Assembly (NCBI GenBank): GCA_963782185.1
Contig: CAWAJB010000027.1
Location: 186,001-250,000, forward strand
Length of the DNA stretch: 64,000 nt
From: RYN-230 sp963782185
Lineage (GTDB): Bacteria; Actinomycetota; Actinomycetes; Streptosporangiales; Streptosporangiaceae
Direction of reading: 5' to 3'
The notes beneath the pieces were generated by a model, which saw only the letters and a program-made list of their open reading frames with translations, was not told where the DNA came from and made no database searches. Made by a program: the position numbers and the translations under genes. Shown piece after piece: positions 1 to 8,550 of the stretch. The first letter of the stretch is position 1; every line of letters starts with the position of its first letter.

Positions 1-1
1 G

Positions 2-643
2 CTGGGAGTCACGGTCTGCGCCGCGGCCGGCGACAACGGCAGCAGCGACGGGCAGAGCGGCATCCACGTCGACTTTCCCGCGTCCAGCCCGCACGCGCTG
101 GCCTGCGGGGGGACCAGCTTGCGCGGCGACGCCGGGACCGGCGTGATCAGCTCCGAGACGGTCTGGAACGACGGGGGCTCGCGCGGCGCCACCGGCGGCG
201 GGGTGAGCGACGCGTTCGGCCTCCCGCCCTGGCAGACGGCCGCGGGCGTGCCGGTCCGGGCGGGGGCGGCGGCGGGGACCGCGGCGGGCCGCGGCGTCCC
301 GGACGTGGCGGGCTGCGCGGACCCGGCTACCGGATACCAGGTCCGGGTGGACGGCCAGTCCATGGTGGTCGGCGGCACCAGCGCGGTGGCCCCGCTGTGG
401 GCGGCCCTGATCACCCGGCTGGCCCAGTCCACCGGGAAACCGTTCGGGCTGTTCCAGCCGCAGCTGTACGCGGGCGTGACGGCGGGTGCGGTGGTGCCGG
501 GCTTCCGCGATATCACCAGCGGCAGCAACGGCGCCTACGCGGCCGGGCCGGGCTGGGATGCCTGCACCGGGCTCGGCTCACCGGAGGGAAGCGCCCTGCT
601 GGCCGTGCTGTCCGGCGGCCAGGCCGCGGTACCCGGCGCTTAG
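2..643 (+). CDS. S53 sedolisin-type serine-carboxyl peptidase, C-terminal part
   Basis: The reading frame is open from base 2, so the gene begins outside the window. It encodes the end of the catalytic domain of a secreted acid-active peptidase. Near the start is AAAGDNGSSDG, which carries the oxyanion Asp of the family. The nucleophile Ser is at bases 380-382 in GGTSAVAPLWAAL. The C-terminal calcium site is recognisable as FRDITSG followed by GWDACTGLGSP. The prodomain and the Glu/Asp of the triad are not in view. The gene is convergent with the methyltransferase that ends at 738, and no clear terminator lies between them. Confidence 0.88.
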   Translation: MGVTVCAAAGDNGSSDGQSGIHVDFPASSPHALACGGTSLRGDAGTGVISSETVWNDGGSRGATGGGVSDAFGLPPWQTAAGVPVRAGAAAGTAAGRGVPDVAGCADPATGYQVRVDGQSMVVGGTSAVAPLWAALITRLAQSTGKPFGLFQPQLYAGVTAGAVVPGFRDITSGSNGAYAAGPGWDACTGLGSPEGSALLAVLSGGQAAVPGA

Positions 644-737
644 CCCTGCTGACGGCCCAGGGTGGCCAGTGCTGCGTAGCTCCGGAGCACCTCCGGGACG
701 GCCACCACACCCCCTCACCGCCGCCGCCAGGAGCCCG

Positions 738-1904
738 TCAGCCGGCGACGTCGAGGCAGACCAGCCCCCAGGGCCGGTCCGCCACCCGGGTCATGACCAG
801 GGTGGCCCGGCGGGAGCCGGTCAGCTTCAGCCGGCGGTGCAGCTGGCCCACGTCGCCGGCCAGCCCCCGGCGGCGGATGTCCAGCGCGCCGACGTCGAGG
901 TCACGCAGCCGGGCGGGCAGCCGCTTCTGGTTCCACGGCCCGGCGTCGATGACCTGCAGGGTCCGCGCGAACGGGGTGCGCACCCCGGCATCGGTGCACA
1001 GGAACGCAATCCGCTGGTCGATCTTCCACGCCCCCAGCTGCCGGGCTAGCTCTTCGACCAGCCCGGCCCGGGTCACCGCGGGGTTCGGGTCGAGGAGGAA
1101 CGGGCCGGGTGCCGCCACCGGGACCGGCGGCCCCGGCACGGGGATGAGCGTGTGGCCACCGGGCAGGATGGTGGCCCGGGTGGCCGGGCCCGCCAGGGAC
1201 GGTGACCAGGCCACCGCCTCCTTCAGGTCCCGCCCGACCGCGACGAACTCCAGTTCCCAGCCCGCGGGCACCGCGTCCCGCGCGATTCCCGGGGCGGCCT
1301 TGATGCCCAGCCCGCCGACCCGGCCGGCCAGGCCCAGGCACCAGTCCAGCGGCGGCTCGCTGGCGCCCGGGCCCAGCCTGCGCTGCCCCGTCCGCCGCGC
1401 CGGGTCGATGAACACCGCGTCCACCCCGGCCAGGTCGGCCTCCCGGACGTCGGCCCGGGTGGCCCGCACGGCGCCGCCCACCCCGTAGGCCGCCGCGTTC
1501 AGCGTGGCCATCCGCAGGTGCAGCGGATCCCGGTCCACCGCCCGGACCTGATGCCCCCCGGCCAGGGCAACTAGGTCACCGCCGACGCCGCAGCACAGGT
1601 CGGCCACCACCCCGGCCGCCGCGAACCGCTGCTGCCGGTGCCGGGCCACCACCTCGGCGGAGGCTTGTTCCAGGCCGGCCCGGGTGAAGAACATGTCCAG
1701 GGCCCGGCTGAACTTCGCCCGGGCGGCAAGCCGGAGCTCGTGCTGGGCCAGGGCCGCCGCCACCAGCGCGGACGGGTACCCCTCGCGCAGCCGGGTGCCG
1801 AGCGCCAGCGCGGTGTCCGGGGTCAGCGCCTGGTCGCGCAGGGAGGCCAGCAGTTCCGCGCCGGGCGCGGTGAGCAGGGCATCGAGGTCCGCCGCATCTG
1901 TCAT
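738..1904 (-). CDS. Class I SAM-dependent methyltransferase with THUMP-like C-terminus
   Basis: A 388-residue cytosolic protein. The SAM-binding motif is VADLCCGVGGDL (about residue 100), followed by the acidic end of strand 2 (VRAVDRDPLHL) and a DAVFIDPARR motif resembling the catalytic loop of nucleic-acid methyltransferases. The last 70 residues (RRLKLTGSRRATLVMTRV) resemble the THUMP-like domain found at the end of this actinobacterial family. The substrate is not evident; RNA is an inference from the domain. It overlaps the upstream EamA gene by 4 nt (ATGA), so the two are probably translationally coupled. Confidence 0.8.
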   Translation of the reverse strand: MTDAADLDALLTAPGAELLASLRDQALTPDTALALGTRLREGYPSALVAAALAQHELRLAARAKFSRALDMFFTRAGLEQASAEVVARHRQQRFAAAGVVADLCCGVGGDLVALAGGHQVRAVDRDPLHLRMATLNAAAYGVGGAVRATRADVREADLAGVDAVFIDPARRTGQRRLGPGASEPPLDWCLGLAGRVGGLGIKAAPGIARDAVPAGWELEFVAVGRDLKEAVAWSPSLAGPATRATILPGGHTLIPVPGPPVPVAAPGPFLLDPNPAVTRAGLVEELARQLGAWKIDQRIAFLCTDAGVRTPFARTLQVIDAGPWNQKRLPARLRDLDVGALDIRRRGLAGDVGQLHRRLKLTGSRRATLVMTRVADRPWGLVCLDVAG

Positions 1905-2854
1905 GACGCGGCCGGGGTCCGCGGTGGCTGTCCCGCCGCGCCGGGCTCACCTTCCACGTCCCCCGCCGTCCCTGGATGTACCGTGCCCCCGGCGCCGGCC
2001 GGCTGGCCGGACCGGGTGGCCAGCACAGAGCCCGCCAGGATCAGGCCGAACGCGGCGATGATCTCCGGGGTGAGCGGCTCGCCGAGCACGCCCACCCCCA
2101 GGATCACGGCCACAGCCGGGTTCACGTACGTGATGACCGTGGCCCGGGCCGGGCCGACTTCTGAGATCAGCTGAAAGAACAGCACGAACGCGAGGGCCGT
2201 GCAGATCAGCGCCAGCCCGGCCAGGCTGGCCAGCACCGCGGCGGACGGGACGGACTGAGGCCAGGTCAGCGCGGCCGCCGGCGCGTAGACCACCGCCGCG
2301 AACCCGAGGCAGACCGCGGTCACCCCCAGGCCGGGCAGGTCAGCGAGCTTGCGGCTGGCGATCAGCGGCCCGGTGGCGTACCCCAGCGCGGTGAGCAACA
2401 CCAGGGTGACCGACCACAGGTCACCGTGCAGCGCACCAGGCCCGGCGAGCAGCGCCACCCCGGCCAGGCCGCCGAGCAGGCCGGCCCAGCGCAGCGGCGT
2501 GAGCCGCTCACCTCCTCCGCTGAGCCGGGCCAGGGCCACCCCGATGATCGGGACCGACGCGATGAGCAGGCCGCTCATGGAGCTGGACAGCCGGCGCTCC
2601 GCGGCCGACAGGAACAGCCACGGCAGGATGATCTCCACGCAGGCGAACACGGCCAGCCAGCGCCAGCGTCCCAGCAGCACCCTGACCTGGCCGCGGTACA
2701 CCGCGAGGGGCAGCAGCACCACGGCCCCCCCGGCCACCCGCGCGAAGACCAGGACGGGAACCGAGACCCCCCCGTCCGCGACCTTGATCAGCAGGTAAGG
2801 CACGCCCCAGATCAGGCTCATCGCCGTGAAGAGGATCCAGCCCCGGCGGCTCAC
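1901..2854 (-). CDS. EamA/DMT-family membrane transporter
   Basis: A 317-residue integral membrane protein with about ten hydrophobic helices in two repeated halves, as in the drug/metabolite transporter superfamily. The first helix has the typical WILFTAMSLIWGVPYLLIK start, and the second half repeats the fold after about residue 150 (ALGYATGPLIASRK). The C-terminal 30 residues are a Pro/Gly-rich cytoplasmic tail. The family exports amino acids or small metabolites, but the substrate cannot be read from the sequence. It is the first gene of a two-gene unit with the methyltransferase. Confidence 0.85.
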   Translation of the reverse strand: MSRRGWILFTAMSLIWGVPYLLIKVADGGVSVPVLVFARVAGGAVVLLPLAVYRGQVRVLLGRWRWLAVFACVEIILPWLFLSAAERRLSSSMSGLLIASVPIIGVALARLSGGGERLTPLRWAGLLGGLAGVALLAGPGALHGDLWSVTLVLLTALGYATGPLIASRKLADLPGLGVTAVCLGFAAVVYAPAAALTWPQSVPSAAVLASLAGLALICTALAFVLFFQLISEVGPARATVITYVNPAVAVILGVGVLGEPLTPEIIAAFGLILAGSVLATRSGQPAGAGGTVHPGTAGDVEGEPGAAGQPPRTPAAS

Positions 2855-2902
2855 GCACGTGCCTCCCGTCGTCCCGCTGGCAGGGTACCCGGAGATACCG
2901 AT

Positions 2903-3655
2903 TTACCCGGAGATACAGACGCCGAGGGGACCCATCTGGACGCAGAGCCCGCCCGGGTCGGCGGGCGGCGGCGCGCCGGGACTGGCCGGCGGCGCCGGGG
3001 AGGGTGCGGGCGACGGGGTGGACGACGGGGTGGGCGACGGGGCCAGCTGCGAGGCCGACGGCAGCACGCCCCCCGGGGCCGACCAGGTGCCGGTGGGCAG
3101 CGGCGCGGGACTGGTCGCGCGCCCGGAGCCGGAAGGCCCGTGCCCCGGCTGCCCGGCGCCCGCCGCCTCCGGCGACCCGCCGTGCTCCGCGGCGGCCTGG
3201 GACGGCGTGACCGCCGGGGCGTGGACCCGGTCTCCCGGAGCCCGGGCCGGGCCGCCGGTGTCCCGCGGCGCGGACGGCGCCGCGCCGGCCGCGGCGGGCG
3301 GCCCGGCGGGGCGAGGGCTGAACCGCACCGTCACGGTGACGAAGAGGGCGTAGCAGACGACGACCGCCGCGACCAGGGCGGCCAGGACCGCTGACCCGGC
3401 GGGGTGGCACCGGACCGCGGCCAGCCCGTTGCACCCGGTGGACTTCGCGACGTCCCTGGCCACCGCGAACGCGACCCCGCTGGCCCGCAACCGTGGCCCG
3501 TGCCCCAGCCGTGAGGTCCGGATTAACCTGCGCAGGGCGTCCCGGCGCTGGGCAGCGGACAGGCCCGGCACCAGATAGATGACCGGCCGCCTCCCGCAGG
3601 TGCGGACGTCGGCGTGGAGGCCGTCAGGCAGGTCGGCATAGCGGATCTTGATCAC
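2903..3655 (-). CDS. Single-pass membrane protein with Pro-rich extracytoplasmic tail, unknown function
   Basis: Not a family I recognise. The GTG start at 3655 is preferred over a longer ATG form because GAGGGT sits 7 nt upstream of it. The roughly 90-residue N-terminal part is basic and possibly cytoplasmic. One strong membrane helix follows (AVLAALVAAVVVCYALFVTV), then about 120 residues rich in Pro, Ala, Ser and Gly. The protein ends in a short two-cysteine motif, LCVQMGPLGVCISG, which could form a disulfide outside the cell. It is divergent from lnt at 3783. Confidence 0.6.
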   Translation of the reverse strand: MIKIRYADLPDGLHADVRTCGRRPVIYLVPGLSAAQRRDALRRLIRTSRLGHGPRLRASGVAFAVARDVAKSTGCNGLAAVRCHPAGSAVLAALVAAVVVCYALFVTVTVRFSPRPAGPPAAAGAAPSAPRDTGGPARAPGDRVHAPAVTPSQAAAEHGGSPEAAGAGQPGHGPSGSGRATSPAPLPTGTWSAPGGVLPSASQLAPSPTPSSTPSPAPSPAPPASPGAPPPADPGGLCVQMGPLGVCISG

Positions 3656-3782
3656 TGACGGACCCTCGTGCCGGGCGGTCGGGGTTCGCCCATCCCCCCA
3701 GCTGGGAACAGGCTGTGATGACGTTATCACGCTGAAGAACCGCGTTCCGGGTTAATAGGGGTCGAGACTGTACGCTCGGGCC

Positions 3783-5426
3783 ATGCAGCGGATCCCGGAG
3801 GGCAGCACCGCGGGCGTGGCCACCGCCGGGCGGCTCGCCCCCGCGTCAGCCGGTGGTCCCGGGAGCCGCGCCGGGCTGCGGCGGCACTGGGCCCTGCTGG
3901 CCGCCCTGGGCGGCGGGGCCGCCCTGGCCGCCGCGTTCCCACCCGTGGGCATCTGGCCGCTGGCGGCCGCCGGGCCGGCCCTGCTGGTGATCGCCCTGTA
4001 CCGCCAGGGACTGCGGGCCTCCTTCGTCATCGGGCTGGTCTTCGGGATCGCGTTCTTCGTGCCGCTGCTGTCCTGGCTGGTCAACGTGGCCTGGTACGCG
4101 TGGGCGGCGCTGGCCATCGCCGAGGCCGTCATCTTCGGCCTGCTCGCGGTGGGGCAGCGGCTGCTGCTTGGCCTGCCCGGCTGGCCGCTGGCGGTGGGCG
4201 GCTGGTGGGTGGCGGCCGAGGCGATGCGGGCCCGCTGGCCCTACGCCTTCCCCTGGGGCCGCCTGGCGATGAGCCAGGCGGGCGCGCCGACCGCGGGGTG
4301 GGCCGCGATCGGCGGTCCCCCGCTGCTGTCCTTCCTCGTCGCGGTGACCGGCGCGATGCTGGCCTGGCTGGTCCTGCGCGTCGCTGTCCGCCCGGACCGC
4401 GACCGCCGCCGCCTGCTGGCCGCCGCGGCCGCCACGGCGGCGACCGCCGGGGTCGCGCTGGCCGGCAGCCTGCTCCCGGTGGACGGGGCCGGGCCAGGGC
4501 AGCGCATCGCGACGGTGGCCGCGGTGCAGGGCGACGTCCCGCACGCCCGGTCCGTGCCGGACCTGCTGCGGGCCAGCACGGTCACCCAGAACCACGCGGC
4601 CGCGACCCGGGCCCTGGCCGCGCAGGTCGCCTCGGGTGCCCGGCCCGCCCCGGACATGGTGATCTGGCCGGAGAACTCGACCGACCTGGACCCCATCCAG
4701 TACCCGGCCATCTACGCCACGATCGCCAGCGCGGTGGCCGCCATCGACCGGCCCATCCTGGTCGGCGCGCTGCTGCAGGACCCGCTCCGCAACACGGGCC
4801 AGCTCTGGCTGCCGCGCCGGGGCCCGGTGGCCGTGTACGTGAAACGCCAGCTGGTCCCGTTCGGGGAGTACATCCCGTTCCGCGGCCTGCTCGCGCACAT
4901 CACCTCGCTGGTCAGCCTGCAGCCGGTCAACTTCACCCCCGGTCACCGGGCGGTGGTGTTCCGCCAGGGAGCGGTCCGGCTGGGTGACGTCATCTGCTAC
5001 GAGGTCGGCTTCGATGGCCTGGTGCGGTCCGAGGTGACCGCGGGCGCCAACCTGCTCGCGGTGCAGTCCAACGACGCCACGTTCGAGGTGGACGGCCAGT
5101 CCGGTGAGTCCACCCAGCAGGTGGCCATGGCCAGGATCCAGGCGATCACGTCGGACCGTGCCATCGTGTACGCGTCCACGACCGGGGAGAGCGCCATCAT
5201 CGCCCCGGACGGCGCCGTACTGGCCCGCACCGGGCTCTGGCGCCGGGCGGTGCTGGACACCCGGGTCCCGCTGCGCAGCGGCCTCACCCTCGCCGACCGG
5301 CTGGCCGGCTGGCCGGAGGCCGTGCTTACGGCGCTGACCATCCTGGCCCTGGGCTGGGCGATCGCCCGCGCGGCCGGCGGGGCCCGGCGCCGCGGCACCG
5401 GCAGTTCCGCGGGCGGCTCCGGATAA
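3783..5426 (+). CDS. lnt: Apolipoprotein N-acyltransferase
   Basis: Transfers the third acyl chain to the N-terminal Cys of lipoproteins at the outer face of the cytoplasmic membrane. The 547 residues comprise about six N-terminal helices, a nitrilase-like domain and one C-terminal helix. The catalytic triad is visible: Glu297 in VIWPENSTDL, Lys354 in YVKRQLVPFGEYIPF and Cys405 in DVICYEVGFD, spaced as in characterised Lnt enzymes. A second lnt follows 54 nt downstream. No dolichol-phosphate-mannose synthase (the Ppm partner in mycobacteria) lies nearby. Start: the first ATG, with no clear Shine-Dalgarno. Confidence 0.92.
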   Translation: MQRIPEGSTAGVATAGRLAPASAGGPGSRAGLRRHWALLAALGGGAALAAAFPPVGIWPLAAAGPALLVIALYRQGLRASFVIGLVFGIAFFVPLLSWLVNVAWYAWAALAIAEAVIFGLLAVGQRLLLGLPGWPLAVGGWWVAAEAMRARWPYAFPWGRLAMSQAGAPTAGWAAIGGPPLLSFLVAVTGAMLAWLVLRVAVRPDRDRRRLLAAAAATAATAGVALAGSLLPVDGAGPGQRIATVAAVQGDVPHARSVPDLLRASTVTQNHAAATRALAAQVASGARPAPDMVIWPENSTDLDPIQYPAIYATIASAVAAIDRPILVGALLQDPLRNTGQLWLPRRGPVAVYVKRQLVPFGEYIPFRGLLAHITSLVSLQPVNFTPGHRAVVFRQGAVRLGDVICYEVGFDGLVRSEVTAGANLLAVQSNDATFEVDGQSGESTQQVAMARIQAITSDRAIVYASTTGESAIIAPDGAVLARTGLWRRAVLDTRVPLRSGLTLADRLAGWPEAVLTALTILALGWAIARAAGGARRRGTGSSAGGSG

Positions 5427-5480
5427 CGCCCGCGCCACGGATGGGGCCGGGCTGACGCGGCGCCCGGGCATGGGCTGACA

Positions 5481-7160
5481 ATGGTAGCCATGGCAGTATG
5501 GCGGGCCTTCGCCAAGCCTTTCCGGTACGCGGCGCTGGCGGCAGGCGCGCTGCCTGCCCTGGCCTTCCCGCAGCTGAACCTGGAATTCCTCGGCTGGTGC
5601 GGGCTGGTACCCGCGATCCTCATCATCGCGGCCGCGCCGTCCGCCCGGGAGGCCGCGGTGCGCGGCTGGTGGCTGGGCGCCGGCTTCATCCTGGCCTCCC
5701 TGTACTGGCTGATCCCGAGCATCGGCCCGGCGCTGCTGCTCGTCGCGGTGGTGTTCGGGGTGCTGTGGACGGGGTTCGGGGTGGCGGCCTGGGTCCTGCT
5801 GCGGCCGCCGCTCCGCCGGGCCCGCGCGCTCGCGGCGCTCGCCGTGCTGCCCGGCTACTGGGTGTTCACCGAGTGGGCCCGGTCCTGGCAGGGGTTCGGC
5901 GGCCCCTGGGACGTGCTGGGCGCCAGCCAGTGGCAGCATCCTGCGGTGCTGGCCCTGGCCTCGGTAGGTGGCGTCTGGCTGATCAGCTTCGCCCTGGTCG
6001 CGGTGAACACGGGCATCACGATCCTGCTGCTGGCCCGGGGCATGATGGTGCGCGCCGCCGGGGCCGCCGGGGTCGCCGTGGCCCTGGCCGCGGGCCCGGT
6101 GGCCTTCGCCCTCACCGCGGCCGTGCCGCCGGTCCGGCACGTGACCGTGGCCCTGGTGCAGCCGGGCATCACCAGCAGCAAGCATCAGCGGGTGGATGCG
6201 AGCCTGCAGCTGTCCGGACGGCTCGCTGCTGGCCAAAACGGTGCCGGCCAAACCGCTGCCGGCCAAACCACTGCCGGCCAAACCACTGCCGGCCAAAACG
6301 GTGCCGCCCGCCCCGACCTGATCGTCTGGGGTGAGAGCAGTGTCGGCACCGACATCGAGCGCCAGCCGGCACTTTTCCGGCAGATCAGGCAGCTGGCCGT
6401 GAGCACCGGCGCCGAGGTGCAGGTGAACCAGGATGCCTCGCTGCCGGACGGCGCCCACTCCAAGGTGGCCCTCCTGATCGGGCCCCGCGGCATCGTGGGC
6501 TCCTACACCAAGACCCGGCTGGTCCCGTTCGGCGAGTACATCCCGCTGCGCGCCGTGCTCGGCTGGCTGGCCACGATCAGCCGGGCCGCCGCGAGCAACA
6601 TGATCCCGGGCGACGGCGCGCACCTGGTCCACGCCACCGACCGGCTCGGCCGGCCGCTGCCACTCGGCGTGCTGATCTGCTTCGAATCCGCCTTTCCCGA
6701 CATGTCCCGGGTCAACGCCGACCGGGGGGCCCAGCTCATCGTGTACCAGACCTCTGACTCGACGTTCCAGGGGAGCTGGGCGCCAGCCCAGCACGCGTCG
6801 CTGAGCGCGGTGCGGGCCGCGGAGACCGGCCGCCCCGTGGTGCAGGCCGCGCTGACCGGGGACACGGTGGCCTTCGATGCGCGCGGGCGGCTGCTGGCCC
6901 TGATGACCGCGCGGCAGCGGGGCGTGACCGTGGTCCGGCTGGGACTGCCCCCGGCGGGCGCGCGCACCCTCTACGACCGGCTCGGCGACTACGTGCCCTG
7001 GACGGCGACCGGCATCGTCGTGGTGGCCGCAATCGGCGGTCTTCTCATGGTTCGCCGGGGTCGCGGCGGCCGGGTACGTTGGGACGGCAACCTCCGGCGT
7101 GCCCGGTCCGTCTCAACAGTGGGTGCTTCGCCCGGGAACAGCCGGGGTAGCCACCACTAA
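5481..7160 (+). CDS. lnt: Second apolipoprotein N-acyltransferase, with internal pentapeptide repeat
   Basis: A paralogue of the preceding gene with the same architecture over 559 residues. The triad is Glu285 (IVWGESSVG), Lys344 (YTKTRLVPFGEYIPL) and Cys400 (VLICFESAFPD). Between the last N-terminal helix and the catalytic domain is a Gln/Thr/Ala-rich insertion encoded by five 15-bp repeats at 6231-6305, absent from its neighbour. Starts at 5481 and 5490 are both possible. Two Lnt paralogues are known in Streptomyces, where they are not fully redundant; division of labour here is inference. The following gene encodes a lipoprotein, a plausible substrate. Confidence 0.9.
   Translation: MVAMAVWRAFAKPFRYAALAAGALPALAFPQLNLEFLGWCGLVPAILIIAAAPSAREAAVRGWWLGAGFILASLYWLIPSIGPALLLVAVVFGVLWTGFGVAAWVLLRPPLRRARALAALAVLPGYWVFTEWARSWQGFGGPWDVLGASQWQHPAVLALASVGGVWLISFALVAVNTGITILLLARGMMVRAAGAAGVAVALAAGPVAFALTAAVPPVRHVTVALVQPGITSSKHQRVDASLQLSGRLAAGQNGAGQTAAGQTTAGQTTAGQNGAARPDLIVWGESSVGTDIERQPALFRQIRQLAVSTGAEVQVNQDASLPDGAHSKVALLIGPRGIVGSYTKTRLVPFGEYIPLRAVLGWLATISRAAASNMIPGDGAHLVHATDRLGRPLPLGVLICFESAFPDMSRVNADRGAQLIVYQTSDSTFQGSWAPAQHASLSAVRAAETGRPVVQAALTGDTVAFDARGRLLALMTARQRGVTVVRLGLPPAGARTLYDRLGDYVPWTATGIVVVAAIGGLLMVRRGRGGRVRWDGNLRRARSVSTVGASPGNSRGSHH
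6231..6305 (+). repeat. 15-bp in-frame tandem repeat, 5 copies, in the second lnt
   Basis: Five adjoining copies of GGCCAAAMCVVTGCC. Copies 1 and 5 share one variant (AAAACGG) and copies 3 and 4 are identical. In the lnt frame they encode an Ala-Gly-Gln-Thr/Asn-rich linker just before the catalytic domain. Confidence 0.95.
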
Positions 7161-7191
7161 CAGCGAGTGGTCAGGAACAGGAGGACCGGCA

Positions 7192-8532
7192 GTGCGGCAG
7201 AGCGACAGGACGGACGTCCAGACGCACACCGGGACCGCCTCCCGGGGCAGGACCGCCAGGCCAGGCCGCTGGATCGCGATCATCGCCCTGACCGGCGCGG
7301 CAGGCCTGCTGACCGCGGCCTGCTCCAGCGGGTCACCAGCCCCCACCACGCCCGCGGCCTCGCGCAGCGCGGCCAGCGCCTCCGCCTCCGCGGCCGCCGC
7401 GGAGCTGCACATCAGCCCGGCTGACGGGCACCACAACGTCAACCCCGGCAAGGGGATCAAGGTCACCGCGGCCAGCGGCACGATCAAGACCGTCACCGTG
7501 ACCTCGGGGCACCAGACGGTGGGCGGCTCGTTCAACGGCGCGCACACGGTCTGGCAGAACCGCTGGGCGCTGCAGCCGTCCCGCAGCTACACGGTCCACG
7601 CCACCGCGGTCAACTCCTCCGGGACAGCGATCTCGTCGACGAGCAGCTTCCGCACGCTCACCCCGGCCGCCTCGGACACCGCCATGATCTTCGAGGGCTA
7701 CAAGCAGTCCTACGGGGTCGGGATACCCATCCGCATCACGTTCAGCTCACCGGTGACCAACAAAGCCGCGGTGGAGAAGTCACTCCAGGTCAAGAGCTCC
7801 AAGCCGGTGACCGGGGCCTGGTACTGGGACGGCGACCTGACGCTGTACTTCCGGACGATGAACTACTGGCCGGCGAATACCACGGTCTCGTTCAACGGGC
7901 ATCTGGCCGGGGTGGAGGCCTCTCCCGGCGTGTTCTTCACCGCGGACCTGACCCAGACCTTCGACATCGGGCCCTCGCTGGTCGTGGTGGCCAGCACCAA
8001 GACCCACTACCTGAACGTGTTCTACCGGGGCAAGCTGTGGGGCCACTGGCCGATCAGCACCGGGCGCCCCGGCCTGGACACGGTGGACGGCACCTACATC
8101 ACGCTGGAGAAGGGCAACCCGGTGCGGATGGTCGGCAACGGGTACAACGAGCTGGTCAACGACGCGGTGCGGTTCACCTACAGCGGCGACTACCTGCACT
8201 CGGCGCCCTGGTCCGTGGGCGAGCAGGGGATCACCAACGTCAGCCACGGATGCGTGAACCTGTCCCCGGAGCACGCGGCGATGTACTACAACCTGGCGAC
8301 GCCCGGCGAGCCGGTGACGGTCACCGGCAGCCCGCACGCCGGCCAGTGGGGCGACGGCTTCACTGTGTGGTTCCTCACCTGGAAGCAGCTGCTGAAGGGC
8401 AGCGCGACGGGCGAGGCGGTGCAGGTCACGCCGTCCGGCAGCACGTTCGTCAGCCCGTCGTCGGTGACGCAGACGCCGGACACCTCCCGGCTGGGCGGCG
8501 CGAAGCCGGACAACTACGCCGCCCAGTCCTAG
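7192..8532 (+). CDS. Lipoprotein L,D-transpeptidase (YkuD) with N-terminal Ig-like domains
   Basis: A 446-residue cell-wall enzyme that makes 3-3 (L,D) peptidoglycan cross-links. The GTG start at 7192 has AGGAGGA ideally placed upstream. The signal peptide ends in a lipobox, LTAACSSG, with lipidated Cys44. After an Ala/Ser-rich linker come two Ig-like beta domains (about residues 65-265), then the YkuD catalytic domain with HSAPW upstream and SHGCVNL holding nucleophile Cys354. The architecture matches mycobacterial LdtMt2-type enzymes. It begins 31 nt after the second lnt, so the lipid-modifying enzyme and a lipoprotein client may be co-transcribed. Confidence 0.92.
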   Translation: MRQSDRTDVQTHTGTASRGRTARPGRWIAIIALTGAAGLLTAACSSGSPAPTTPAASRSAASASASAAAAELHISPADGHHNVNPGKGIKVTAASGTIKTVTVTSGHQTVGGSFNGAHTVWQNRWALQPSRSYTVHATAVNSSGTAISSTSSFRTLTPAASDTAMIFEGYKQSYGVGIPIRITFSSPVTNKAAVEKSLQVKSSKPVTGAWYWDGDLTLYFRTMNYWPANTTVSFNGHLAGVEASPGVFFTADLTQTFDIGPSLVVVASTKTHYLNVFYRGKLWGHWPISTGRPGLDTVDGTYITLEKGNPVRMVGNGYNELVNDAVRFTYSGDYLHSAPWSVGEQGITNVSHGCVNLSPEHAAMYYNLATPGEPVTVTGSPHAGQWGDGFTVWFLTWKQLLKGSATGEAVQVTPSGSTFVSPSSVTQTPDTSRLGGAKPDNYAAQS

Positions 8533-8550
8533 GAAGCGCGGGCCGAGCGT

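Noticed and set aside
3846..6794. A 982-codon minus-strand open frame opposite the two lnt genes
   Set aside because: It is the antisense shadow of two well-supported genes in high-GC DNA. It is rich in Arg, Gly, Pro, Gln and His, and has no domain.
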